Source of the DNA: Scylla paramamosain
Lineage: Eukaryota > Arthropoda > Malacostraca > Decapoda > Portunidae
DNA length: 64,000 bases
Direction: 5' to 3'
Assembly: GCF_035594125.1 (NCBI RefSeq)
Contig: NC_087161.1
Span: 8,400,001 to 8,464,000, forward strand
This document shows positions 25,148 to 36,135 of this stretch, piece by piece. The translations under genes were made by a program, and so were the position numbers. Under the pieces are notes generated by a model, which was not told where the DNA came from, did no database searches, and saw nothing but the letters and a program-made list of their open reading frames with translations. Position 1 is the stretch's first letter. Each line of letters begins with the position of its first letter.

Positions 25148-26725
25148 TTTTTTATGTAGTAAGGACACTGGCCAAGAGCAACAAAAATTCAATCAAAAAA
25201 TATGCCCACTGAAATGCCAAAAGGGTCAAAGCAGTGGTCAAAAATTGATGAATAAGTGTCTTGAAACCTCCCTCTTGAAGTAATTCAAGTCATAGGAAGG
25301 TGGAAATACAGAAGCAGGCAGGAAGTCCCAGAGTTTACCAGAGAATGGGATGAATGATTGAGAATACTGGTTAACTCTTGCGTTAGAGAGGTGGACAGAA
25401 TATGAGTGAGAGAAAAAAAAGTCTTGTGCAGCGACGCCGCAGGAGGAGGGGAGACATGCAGTTAGCAATATCAGAAGAGCAGTTAGCATGAAAATAGCGG
25501 TAGAAGACAGCTAGATATGCAACATTGCGGCGGTGAGAGAGAGAGGCTGAAGACAGTCAGTTAGAGGAGAGGAGTTGATGAGACGAAAAGCTTTCGATTC
25601 CACCCTGTCTAGAAGAGCAGTATCAGTGGAACACCCCCAGACATGTGAAGCATACTCCATATATGGACGGATAAGGCCCTTGTACAGAGTTAGCAGCTAG
25701 AGGGGTGAGAAAAACTGGCGGAGACGTCTCAGAACACCTAACTTCATAGAAGCTGTTTTAGCTAGAGATGAGATGTGAAGTTTCCAGTTCAGATTATAAG
25801 TAAAGGACAGACCGAAGATGTTCAGTATAGAAGAGGGGGACAGTTGAGTGTCATTGAAGAAGAGGGGATAGTTGTTTGGAAGGTTGTGTCGAGTTGATAG
25901 ATGGAAGAATTGAGTTTTTGAGGCATTGAACAATACCAAGTTTGCTCTGCCCCAATCAGAAATTTTAGAAAGATCAGAAGTCAAGCGTTCTGTGGCTTCC
26001 CTGCGTGAAATGTTTACCTCCTGAAGGGTTGGACGTCTATGAAAAGACGTGGAAAAGTGCAGGGTGGTATCCTCAGTGTAGGAGTGGATAGGACAAGAAG
26101 TTTGGTTTAGAAGATCATTAATGAATAATAAGAAGAGAGTGGGTGACAGGACGGAACCCTGAGGAACACCACTGTTAATAGATTTAGGAGAAGAACAGTA
26201 ACTGTCTACCTCAGCAGCAATAGAACGATCAGAAAGGAAACTTGAGATGAAGTTACAGAGAGAAAGAAGGAGAGAAGCCGTAGGAAGGTAGTTTGGAAAT
26301 CAAAGCTTTGTGCCAGACTCTATCAAATGCTTTTGATATGTCCAAGGCAACAGCAAAAGTTTCACCAAAATCTCTAAAAGAGGATGACCAAGACTCAGTA
26401 AGGAAAGCCAGAAGATCACCAGTAGAGCGGCCTTGACGGAACCCATACTGGCGATCAGATAGAAGGTTGTGAAGTGATAGATGTTTAAGAATCTTCCTGT
26501 TGAGGATAGATTCAAAAACTTTAGATAGGCAGGAAATTAAAGCAATAGGACAGTAGTTTGAGGGATTAGAATGGTCACCCTTTTTAGGAACAGGTTGAAT
26601 GCAGACAAACTTCCAGCAAGAAAGAAAGGTAGATGTTGACAGACAGAGCTGAAAGAGTTTGACTAGGCAAGGTGCAAGCACGGAGGCACTGTTTCGGAGA
26701 ACAATAGGAGGGACCCCATCAGATC
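25148..26725 (-). mobile_element. D-family copy D4 (RT and C terminus, truncated)
   Basis: A short poly(T) tail at 25,148, the 3' UTR, and the RT region in several frames (25,238-25,489; 25,697-25,984; 26,253-26,720). Readable blocks include [23 protein letters not shown] and [16 protein letters not shown]. Homology ends at 26,725 within the block before DGVPP. More mutations than D1 or D3, including a small duplication near 26,265. Confidence 0.85.
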
Positions 26726-27421
26726 TTGCTTCCAAATACATAAACAGGTATTGTTTTCCCAGGTTTTTCAAATAAAGACACTCAACAAACAACGGGGTAA
26801 AGACAGCTGATATGTTGCACATGTAAGATGCCCATAGGCGGGCCTATACTTTTCTATTGCAACGTCTTTACGTATGTGATGAAGGATGCAAAGGTTTGGC
26901 TGTGATCTTCGACGTGTCTGTGGGCTGCCTTGCCAAGTAGCACGAATGAAATACGTAACGGATAAACAGGAGCCAGGACTTGGAAAAGAATCTTTAGCTA
27001 TTTCATCTGGTTTGTTTTTCAGCGATGGTGTGATAATCCAAACATAAAAGCTCCCAACCACCCATCAGGATGAGCTGCAATGATGAGCTGGAGTTTCTTT
27101 CCCGGGTCCTAGGTTATGGGCCCTGGGTTCGACTCCCGACATGGCATCTCTTCCGAAGCTCAGGATTATTTCATTATATACAGGGTGCAACATGAGTTTT
27201 TGCAGATACTGGTAGAGTTGAAAGTGCAAATTATTGTAAGAAGAAAATGTTCTAGGAACATATGCATTTTAAGACTTTTTAGACATGATATAAAACTGAT
27301 GTGTGGGCGAGCGACATTGGCAGATATCCATGGCGGGATGTGCATTGTAGATGCAGGATGTCTGTTGGTGATCCATAGAGAAACACCATGTCCACGTACT
27401 CCACATTCCTTTAAGTGCCGG

Positions 27422-27475
<54 letters not shown>

Positions 27476-27489
27476 CTTATGCAACAAAG
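26726..27489. other. No gene supported; tRNA-like B box and (CT)n
   Basis: A B-box-like GGGTTCGACTCCCGA lies at 27,125-27,139 with a possible 4-bp T stem. No A box or cloverleaf is visible, so it may be a SINE head or chance. A (CT)n run is at 27,426-27,471. Reading frames of about 100 codons here match nothing that I recognise. Confidence 0.35.
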
Positions 27490-27919
27490 AGTTCAACTTT
27501 AGAAATAGATGAAGAGAGAGGTGCCATCAAGTTGAAATAAAGACAGAAAAAAGCAATCAAGTTGATAGAGATATCTTTGGCGAGGTGCTAGAAGTGATGA
27601 GGGGAATTAAATCTAGAAAGATTTTGACATTTTCTGTTGATGAAAGAGTTTTTGGTTACTTGGAGGGTAAACATGGCATGAGTTCAGGCAGAAATATACA
27701 GTGCATGATATTCAGGTTATGGAAGGCTCAAGTATCGTTTGCGGGCTGCCTCTTTATCATAGATACTACGAAAACAGGCCCAGTTAAACCAAGGCTTTGA
27801 AAGTTGAAGGCGAGAGAAAGAGAGAAAAATGTACGCCTCCATGCCAGACACCATCATCACTGGTATGTGCTGAGCACACAAATACGGTTTCTGACACGGA
27901 AACAACAGTCGTTAAAAAA

Positions 27920-27975
<56 letters not shown>

Positions 27976-28362
27976 TAGGTTCCCAATTAGCAGAGGCAAT
28001 ATGCCACAGGCACCTCTGCTTTGGGCTTTGGGAGATCCTGAGGAGGAATTGGAGCGATAGGACAAGACTATGATTGGAGGTTGCCCATCGGAGAAGATAA
28101 TGTAACAACATGAGCAGGATTAAATGTTTGGAAAAAAAGTTAAGAATGTTGGGCATATCTCCAAGACGGTCAGGGGTGCAAGTACAAGTAAGGTTTTTTA
28201 CAAATTGCTCAAGGTTGAAGAGGATAGCGAAGTTAAAGGCTAGTTCACTAGGTTGGTTAGTGAAGGGAGAGGAAAGTCAACATTGAAGTCTTCAAGAAAG
28301 GAAATCGCTGCGAAAGAGAGGAGAGTCAGGATGTGTTCCACTTTAGATGTTAAATAGTCAAA
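27490..28362 (-). mobile_element. D-family copy D5, old fragment (endonuclease and linker)
   Basis: The minus strand shows clearly diverged D sequence of the endonuclease C terminus and the linker before RT. Near 27,840 a GMEAYI..SFSR block is recognisable, and near 28,020 a [12 protein letters not shown] block. An (AAAT/AAT)n run at 27,916-27,975 has grown inside it. It ends at 28,362, where (TA)n begins. It is the most diverged D copy seen. Confidence 0.75.
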
Positions 28363-28365
28363 TAT

Positions 28366-28522
<157 letters not shown>

Positions 28523-28587
28523 CAGGTTCCGAGTTATAGATGAGGTAAGCAGGGATACACCAGACTTCCTTCTTCGTTTATTGCAAC

Positions 28588-28676
28588 GTTTCATCTTCAC
28601 AGAAGGCATCATCAGGCATCATCATCTTTGTAGTTATTTTTATAATTTTTTTTTTTCTTTTTAGCCTGATGATGCC
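28588..28676. other. Inverted repeat with hammerhead-like CTGATGA/GAAAC motifs
   Basis: GGCATCATCAGGC at 28,605-28,617 pairs exactly with GCCTGATGATGCC at 28,664-28,676. On the minus strand, CTGATGA (28,615-28,609) is followed by a CTTC-TGT-GAAG mini-hairpin and GAAAC (28,592-28,588). That order recalls a hammerhead ribozyme core of the kind carried by Penelope-like elements. The stem II spacing is imperfect, so catalytic function is unproven. Confidence 0.35.
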
Positions 28677-29483
28677 TGAAATGATTTTCTTGTTATAACT
28701 GGGATCTGTGGGTAGCGGCATATTAGGATTTCATGGTATCTGTACAGCTGATCCCTCCAAACACGAGGTGCCACTCGCGAGGCCATTCCTGAGGCCACCG
28801 ACTTTCCACGGTAGGTTCAGTTACACTTTTCATTTGTTTTAGAGACATGTCAGGCGTTCTGATAAGAGGTTCATTGTCATTTGTTAATATAGCTACCCAG
28901 TGGAGGGATGTAAAACGAACAGTGCCAGTGTTCAGCAGGAAAAGAAGTCACTGTGTGAAATATTTAGCAACAGCAATGGTTAAAGATGCGATATACAGAC
29001 ATAAGGAAGAAGTTTCATGTGTTTACTAAGGAAGCCGCCAAACTGTACCCACCTCCATCGCCCTGAGAATCTCAACACCACACCGGTAAGGCATAGCAGT
29101 ATAATTTTTGAGGTCCCTCGTTGTTATGTTATGTTATGTTATGTTATGCTAGGTCGGGTTTGATTAGGTTAGGTTATGCTAGATTAGGTTAACGTCCTAG
29201 TGGGGTAAGTCCAGTGGGGGCGCAGCCCCACCGGCTAGGTTAAGTTATGTAACGTTAGATTAACGTCCAAGCAGAAGGGTGTAGAGGCTAGGATAGGTTA
29301 GGGAGATTTGAAATATTTAGGTAAATTTTCCTAGATTTTTGAACGTCCATATTTCACTTATTTTTCACCCCCCCCAAAAAAAAAAAAAATGATTCCCCAC
29401 AGGCCTCCAAACTTTTTTGAGGGGTTGGGATGGAATGGGGGGGATGAACTTCTTATCAAGAAACACCAACCATTTTTCTGCCT
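28677..29483. other. No gene supported; AGGTTA-rich tract
   Basis: A degenerate AGGTTA/TTATG tract at 29,118-29,300 is telomere-like in composition. Nothing else is recognised. Confidence 0.45.
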
Positions 29484-29494
29484 ATATATATATA

Positions 29495-29581
<87 letters not shown>
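29484..29581. repeat. (TA)n microsatellite in the 5' LTR
   Basis: About 45 TA units, with one TTA break. It follows an AACCATTTTTCTGCC motif, and the same motif precedes (TA)n in the 3' LTR at 41,050. Confidence 0.95.
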
Positions 29582-29582
<1 letters not shown>

Positions 29583-30483
29583 CTTGAGATGCTAACCGAA
29601 CATCATTGTGACAGGTACAAAAGAAAAATGTAAATTCCCTGGCCAAATTATCTTAGCTTTCTTAATTTTTAGAAAGAAGGGAACAAAAATTTAAAGATGT
29701 AACATTTAGGGTGATTTTATTTTATCTATTTATTTATTTTTTTTTTTTTTTGTGGTACTAGAAAAATGTAAATCTTTGAAATAAGTTTACTTAGGTCTTT
29801 AGAGGGGGGGAAGAACCCAAAATTTAGGATGCAATCTTCTAGGGTGCATTGCTTTTTCCATGCAATAGTAAGACACCAGTGATGCATACACATATTGATG
29901 TAACATCTACACCATTTAAAGGATGCTGTTTTATGAAAATTAAGGAACTCTGGGCACATTCAAATTAATGGTGGAAAATATTTGTGCAAACTATTTATCA
30001 TGAACTGATTAGGTAACATTGTTTCCAATATAAGGGTCCCACAATTCCAAGGTAACAGAGATTAATTATTAAATATAGCAGTGTATATTTGGAGAGAAAA
30101 ATGAAATGAAATCTTTACTGTTATTTAGAAACTAACATCAATAAAACTCATTCTGGTTGTCATGGAATTTTTCAGTGCCTTATAGACCTCTAGCTAAAAC
30201 GCTACCATACAAAACAAGGTAAAAATTATTTGGCAGAAACTATGACCGATGGCAACTAATCTAGTACTTTTATTCTTCTTTTTCCCTTTTTTTTTTTTTT
30301 TATCGAGAACTAAAAATCAAAACCAAATTGAACCTTAGACTTAATCAAAGCAGAAAACTTCAATCCCAAAAGAAATTGTAACCAAATTTGAACTGAAACC
30401 TTTTAATTGTAACAGTGAAAAAATAAATAAATAAATAAAAAAATAAATACCATAAATAAAAGCCCCCTCACCCCCCCATGACA
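29582..30483 (+). mobile_element. Ty3/gypsy-type element, 5' LTR (R1, 5' part missing)
   Basis: About 750 bases match 44,030-44,771 in the same orientation, with shared blocks such as TGAACTGATTAGGTAACATT and CAGTGCCTTATAGACCTCT. A further short match occurs at 63,303-63,405. The LTR is taken to end at TGACA (30,479-30,483), because the 3' copy also ends with TGACA and a putative primer-binding site follows. The LTR start is not visible; it seems lost or replaced upstream of the (TA)n. Confidence 0.65.
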
Positions 30484-30484
30484 C

Positions 30485-30501
30485 TGGCACCAACAGTGGG
30501 A
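30485..30501 (+). other. Putative tRNA primer-binding site of the LTR element
   Basis: TGGCACCAACAGTGGGA lies one base after the LTR end. TGGCRCC-starting sites next to the 5' LTR are typical of gypsy-type and retroviral elements. The tRNA was not identified. Confidence 0.55.
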
Positions 30502-30542
30502 TATTGGTTACCTGGAGTGAAGCACCTTAAGGGGAGAAATGG

Positions 30543-31067
30543 AAAGAGGGAGCCTTTTTGGTCCATAGTCAGCTGCCCCATGATTTGGATGTGCCAGGGG
30601 CAGAAATAAGGATTTTTAGAGCACCAGGAGGTAAAGCCAATTCATGTTATGAGGACAGCAGGCTAAAATAAAGTTCTAAATTGGACCCATGATTTGTGTG
30701 TTTGCTGATTAGGAAGCAATGGTATTGAAGGTACCATCATAGATGAAATTGAAAATAATATCATAAACATCAAGGAAGCAATTGAAAGTAACGGTGATGC
30801 CAATGTAATGCTGGTACTAGTAGAGCCAAGAAAATATCCTGATGAGTATCCTGTGAACTTAACTCAGTATAATAAAATTAAAAATGGTTTCAATAGAACA
30901 TTAGGGAGAAGGTTGCCCAACACAGATTCATTCAGTTTAACACAGTAACTTTTGAGAGTCACTTGTCATTTGATGGGGTACACTTTACAGAAGAGGGGAA
31001 AGTACTAATCTGTAACAAAATTATTCAATGCATCAGGGAATATCTTTCAGATAATGCATCAGAGTAA
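30543..31067 (+). pseudogene. SGNH-hydrolase-like frame in the LTR-element leader, upstream of gag
   Basis: Three overlapping frame segments read as one protein of about 175 residues. The first (30,543-30,671) has FLVHSQLPHDLDVPG, in the place of the GDS block, and FRAPGGKA. The second (from 30,709, after a TGA in place of Trp) has LGSNGIEGTIIDEIENNI, like the GxND block, then VMLVLVEPRKYPDEYP. The third (30,930-31,067) has SFDGVHFTEEGKVL, matching the DxxH block with the Asp-His pair, and a natural stop. This order (I, II, III, V) defines SGNH/GDSL hydrolases. Defects: two frameshifts, one stop, and the GD of block I and the final D of GSND are altered. Function in the element is unknown. 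Confidence 0.6.
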
Positions 31068-31191
31068 GGGACATTAGAGGTGGCTATGTTACCTGACAAT
31101 TTAATGCTGATCCTGTCACAATAGATAAAAAGGAATAAAATTTTTTGCCTGAAACTAACCCATCACCAAAGTCCATCCCTAACTAATTGAA

Positions 31192-31986
31192 GTGGATCCC
31201 ATTGAGTCAGAATTTGAAACAGGAACCTATCAGCTGACAATGGAGAATTTACAAAATAAAGTAACTGGCTTACATGAGATAATTGCTCATCAGAATGATG
31301 CAATTGAAAATTAGAATAGGAGGATGGCTTCATCACCCAAAGCTTCAGTCACTTCCTCTCCTGCTTTATTCTTAGTAAAACTGCGAGATATCCCAGAAAT
31401 GTCCTTACATGACTTAGAGGGTATGGAAGCAGGAGGAAAACTTCGTATGTTCTTGGACAGAGTAGAACAGGTTTCCATAGATTATGAAGCTAGAGTGCAG
31501 ATTGCCAAGACTAGATTGAGCCCTCAAACTGCCTTGTTAGTACAAAATCAACAATAGAAAAATTTGTGTCAAACTTGGGATTCCCTCAAAAATTTTCTTC
31601 AAAATGAATTTACAACTGAGATTAATTTTAACAGGGCATGGCAGCAACTTGAAGAGCTGCAGAATGACTGGCAAAGTAGTCTTTACCCTTTTAATCACAG
31701 ATTTAAGTGTCAATATGCAGTAATAGAAACTAACTTCCCTAAAGAAAAATATCCAAGTAGAGATCAAACAATAAAAAGAAAACTTTGTCATGGATTGCTG
31801 ACCAAGGCCTCAGAGAAACTGGAGGCCCTGCAACAAGAGAGCTACCCTGTAACTAAATTAATAGATGGAGTTGAACATGAGAGACAGTTCCTTTCAGTAA
31901 AATCTTATTCAGACATATATGCATTAAACAAGAGGGAAGAAAAGCGGATCAGGAAAAACCAGCCTGTGATCAGGATGCATCACTGA
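31192..31986 (+). pseudogene. gag of the LTR element
   Basis: One frame runs from about 31,192 to 31,986, with in-frame TAG codons near 31,315 and at 31,555. The start is helix-rich (MENLQNKVTGLHEIIAHQND). A capsid-like region with WDSLKNFLQNEFT follows, then NDWQSSLYPFNHRFKCQ, typical of gypsy-type Gag. A basic tail (REEKRIRKNQ) precedes the stop. A CCHC knuckle, WCTYCCKNNHDMQEC, is readable just downstream at about 32,050 in another frame. Confidence 0.7.
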
Positions 31987-32159
31987 CCCAGATTTAATAA
32001 TCGTCAAGGAAAGTGGAAGGTTAGATGAAAGAGGGTTGTAGTAAAAAGTGGTGCACTTACTGCTGTAAGAATAATCATGACATGCAGGAGTGTTGGGGAC
32101 CACCAGAGACCAGATACCATATTTGATTAACATAGGAAAATACCTCCCCTATTATATCC

Positions 32160-32660
32160 ATCATTGTAAACCAATGATTAGTGCGGGTCTTAGTGGACAC
32201 TGGTAGTGACTATACTTTCATTAAGCAATCAGCAGCACAGAAACTAAATTGTGAAATTAATCAGAGATGTGCCACACCCCTCCTGAGAGGAGTAACAGGG
32301 ACACCTTTAAGAATACTGGGCTCAGTGTGGTTGAACATAGGAGTAGGAGGAGAAAAGGTATGCAAAAGGTGGATTCCTGTAGTCCTGGATAGCTATCTGA
32401 GTTGAGCTGTTGTTGGGTTGTGATGTTCTGGAAAAAGATGAACTGACCTGGGATCATAAGAAACAAACTCTAATATGGGAAAATGAGCTCCATGCTATCA
32501 GTTTTGTCCAGAAAAGAGGACAAGTAGAGAGAGTCACTGTCATTCCTTGCAAACCTAAGACCATTAACTGGCTCAGGGCTGACCAAAAAGTGAATCTAAC
32601 CCCTTACTAAACAAAATTAATTCCAGTCAATGTTAAGGAAAACCCAGGAACTACACCCTT
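32160..32660 (+). pseudogene. Aspartic protease of the LTR element
   Basis: The active-site motif LVDTGSDYTFI is at about 32,187, followed by a fold-typical GVTGTPLRILGSVWL. In a second frame from about 32,410, LGCDVLEKDEL corresponds to the conserved LG-x-D motif near the protease C terminus. A stop/frameshift near 32,403 breaks it. The sequence is then cut by D-family copy E at about 32,665. Confidence 0.8.
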
Positions 32661-32664
32661 GGTC

Positions 32665-34308
32665 TTGGTCTTGACACCCCCCTCAACTTTTTCTTCATTA
32701 ACTTCTGCAACATTTGCAGTCTCAGATCTAATTTTCAATCTGTAGAACACCACCTCTCCTCTTCTAAACCTCATCTTCTTTTTCTCACTGAAACTCAGGT
32801 GTCTGAGGCAACTGACAGTAGCCCCTTTTCTGTTCCCTCCTACTTTCTCTATCCTCATTTTCGATCCAAAGCTGGATGCTGCGTTTATGTGCGCAATGAC
32901 TTAACCTGCTCTTGTGCCCACGCTCTTGAATCTTCTGAGTTTTCCACCATCTGGCTACGACTACAGAGTCACTCTCATACTAAATTTATCTGTGCTGTAT
33001 ACCTCTCACCTAACTCCTCTGACTATAAGAAATTCTTTGACTACTTGACTTCCAGAGTGGAGCACATTCTGACCCTCTTCCCTTTTGCAGAGATCTCCAT
33101 TCTTGGAGACTTCAATGTTCACCACCAGCTTTGGCTTTCCTCTCCCTTCACTGACCATCCTGGTGAACTAGCCTACAACTTTGCTATCCTCCATGACCTA
33201 GAGCAATTGGTGCAACACCCTACTCGTATTCCTGACCGTCTTGGAGATACACCCAACATTCTTGACCTTTTCCTGACCTCTAATCCTTCTGTTTATGCTG
33301 TCACCCTTTCTTCTCCGTTGGGCTCCTCCAATCACAATCTCATATCTTTATCTTGTCCTATCACTCCAATCCCTCCTCAGGATCCCCCTAAGCGAAGGTG
33401 CCTCTGGCGTTTTCCCTCTGCTAGTTGGGGGGACCTGAGGAGGTATTTTGCTGATTTTCTGTGTCAGAGATCTCTCTTTGTGTGCTGAGGGCATAACAGA
33501 GGTGATAGTGTCTGGCATGGAGACGTACATTCTTCACTCTTTTTCTCGTCCTAAACCTTCTAAACCTTGGTTTAACACAGCTTGTTCTCGTGCTATACAT
33601 GATAGAGAGGTGGCCCACAAAAGGTACTTAAGCCTTCCATCACCAGGATCTCATGCACTTTATATTTCTGCCCGGAACCATGCCAAGTCTGTTCTCCAAC
33701 TAGCCAGAAACTCCTTCATTAACAGAAAATGTCAAAACCTTTCAAGATCTAACTCCCCTTGTGATTTCTGGCATCTAGCCATAAATATCTCCAATAACTT
33801 TGCTTCTTCTTTCCCTCCTCTATTTCAACCAGATGGCACCACTGCTATCACATCTATTTCTAAAGCTAAACTCTTTGCTCAAACCTTTGCTAAAAACTCT
33901 ACCTTGGACGATTCTGGGTTTGTTCCTCCCTCTCCTCCACCCTCTGACCACTTCATGCCACGTATTAAAATTCTTCGCAATGATGTTTTCCATGCCCTTG
34001 CTGGCCTAAACCCTCGGAAGGCTTATGGACCTGATGGGGTCCCTCCTGTTGTTCTCCGAAACTGTGCCTCTGTGCTTGTACCTTGCCTAGTCAAACTCTT
34101 TCAGCTCTGTCTGTCAACATCTACCTTTCCTTCTTGCTGGAAGTTTCCCTACATTCAACCTGTTCCTAAAAAGGGTGACCATTCTAATCTCTCAAACTAC
34201 TGTCCTATTGCTTTAATTTCCTGCCTATCTAAAGTTTTTGAATCTATCCTCAACAAGAAGATTCTTAAACATCTATCACTTCACAACCTTGTATCTGATC
34301 GCCAGTAT
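32665..34308 (+). mobile_element. D-family copy E (endonuclease to mid-RT)
   Basis: Begins within the first endonuclease codons (near CTTGACACCCCCCTCAAC) and runs to the RT block DRQYG. The endonuclease is open at 32,799-33,488. A roughly 20-base deletion near 33,460 shifts the frame to 33,448-34,398. LTETQ-, GDFNVHH- and SSNHN-type motifs are present; in the last one the usual SDHN Asp is Asn. It ends at a perfect inverted repeat and lacks its 3' half. Inserted in the LTR element between protease and RT. Confidence 0.85.
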
Positions 34309-34323
34309 GGCGATCAGATACAA
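34289..34323. repeat. Perfect 15-bp snap-back hairpin at the E/F junction
   Basis: TTGTATCTGATCGCC (34,289-34,303), loop AGTAT, then the exact reverse complement (34,309-34,323). The left arm is native D sequence (compare 53,450). A further 4-5 bases of near-complementarity extend the arms. Confidence 0.95.
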
Positions 34324-34328
34324 TGTTG

Positions 34329-36135
34329 GAGGAGGCATGGAGGATACATGGAGGAGGAGGCAGTAGCCACCTGCCGAAACGATAATTACTCCCAGTGAGG
34401 TCTAAAGCACTGTTCAGGGGGTGCTGTGAACTTATCATTAAACCCAGCTGTGACCTCACTGAACGTTTCCCTTTGTGTCTCACAACACAAGGGGGCAGTC
34501 ACAGCCTGCCCTCTAAAGACAACTCTCTTCCTCCACACAAAACTACAAGCACCTAATAACACACACACCCTTCACTCAAAAATTTTAATATCATCATGGC
34601 AACTCCTACACCAGCCTCTACCTTTCCTTCTTGCTGGAAGTTTGCCTACATTCAACCTGTTCCTAAAAAGGGTGACCGTTCTAATCCCTCAAACTACAGT
34701 CCTTTTGCTTTAATTTCCTGCCTATCTAAAGTTTTGAACAGTATGCCATCTGCCATTCCTGCCTATCTAAAGTTTTTTAATCTATCCTCAACAGGAAGAT
34801 TCTTAAACATCTATCACTTCACAACCTTCTATCTGATCGCCAATATGAGTTCCGTCAAGGCCACTCTACTGGTGATCTTCTGGCTTTCCTTACTGAATCT
34901 TGGTCATCCTCTTTTAGAGATTTTGGTGAAACTTTTGCTGTTGCCTTGGACATATCAAAGGCTTTTGATAGAGTCTGGCACAAAGCTTTGATTTCCAATC
35001 TACCCTCCTACGGTTTCTATCCTTCTCTCTATAACTTCATCTCAAGTTTCCTTTCTGACCGTTCTATTGCTGCTGTAGTAGACGGTCACTGTTCTCCTAA
35101 ATCTATTAACAGTGCTGTTCCTCGGGGTTCTGTCCTGTCACCCACTCTTCTTATTATTCATTAATGATCTTCTAAACCAAACTTCTTGTCCTATCCACTC
35201 CTACGCTGATGATACCACCCTGCACTTTTCCACGTCTTTTCATAGACGTCCAACCCTTCAGGAGGTAAACATATCACGCAGGGAAGCCACAGAACGCCTG
35301 ACTTCTGATCTTTCTAAAATTTCTGATTGGGGCAGAGTAAACTTGGTATTGTTCAATGCCTCTAAAACTCAGTTCCTCCATCTATCAACTCGACACAACC
35401 TTCCAGACAACTATCCCCTCTTCTTCAATGACACTCAACTGTCCCCCTCTTCTACACTGAACATCCTCGGTCTGTCCTTTACTTATAATCTGAACTGGAA
35501 ACTTCACATCTCATCTCTAGCTAAAACAGCTTCTATGAAGTTAGGTGTTCTGAGACGTCTCCACCAGTTTTTCTGACCCCCCCCCCAGCTGCTAACTCTG
35601 TACAAGGGCCTTATCCGTCCATGTATGGAGTATGCTTCACATGTCTGGGGGGATTCCACTCATACTGCTCTTCTAGACAGGGTGGAATCAAAAGCTTTTC
35701 GTCTCATCAACTCCTCTCCTCTAACTGACTGTCTTCAGCCTCTCTCTCACTGCTGCAGTGTTGCATATCTAGCTGTCTTCTACCGCTATTTTCATGCTAA
35801 CTGCATGCCTCCCCTCCTTCCACGGCCTCGCTGCACAAGACTTTCTTCTTTCTCTCACCCCTATTCTGTCCACCTCTCTAACGCAAGAGTTAACCAGTAT
35901 TCTCATTCATTCATCCCTTTCTCTGGTAAACTCTGGAACTCCCTGCCTGCTTCTGTATTTCCACCTTCCTATGACTTGAATTCCTTCAAGAGGGAGGTTT
36001 CAAGACACTTATTCATCAATTTTTGACCACTGCTTTGACCCTTTTATGGGACTGGCATTTCAGTGGGCATTTTTTTTTATTAGCTTTCTGTTGCCCTTGG
36101 CCAGTGTCCTTCCTACATAAAAAAAAAAAAAAAAA
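34329..36135 (+). mobile_element. D-family copy F: 5' UTR and start codon fused to mid-RT
   Basis: F starts with the D 5' UTR (GGAGGAGGCAGTAGCCACCT at about 34,350) and an ATG at 34,596 (MATPTPAS), matching the start of the 50.26-kb copy. After 8 codons it jumps to the RT block [19 protein letters not shown], so about 1.5 kb of endonuclease and linker is deleted. A 40-base partial duplication near 34,735-34,775 shifts the frame. Frames at 34,946, 35,112 (YADD) and 35,625-36,026 then follow in pieces. It ends in a 3' UTR and poly(A) at 36,119-36,135. Confidence 0.85.

Noticed and set aside
27117..27190. tRNA gene suggested by GGGTTCGACTCCCGA
   Set aside because: No A box, acceptor stem or cloverleaf can be drawn; at most a SINE head.
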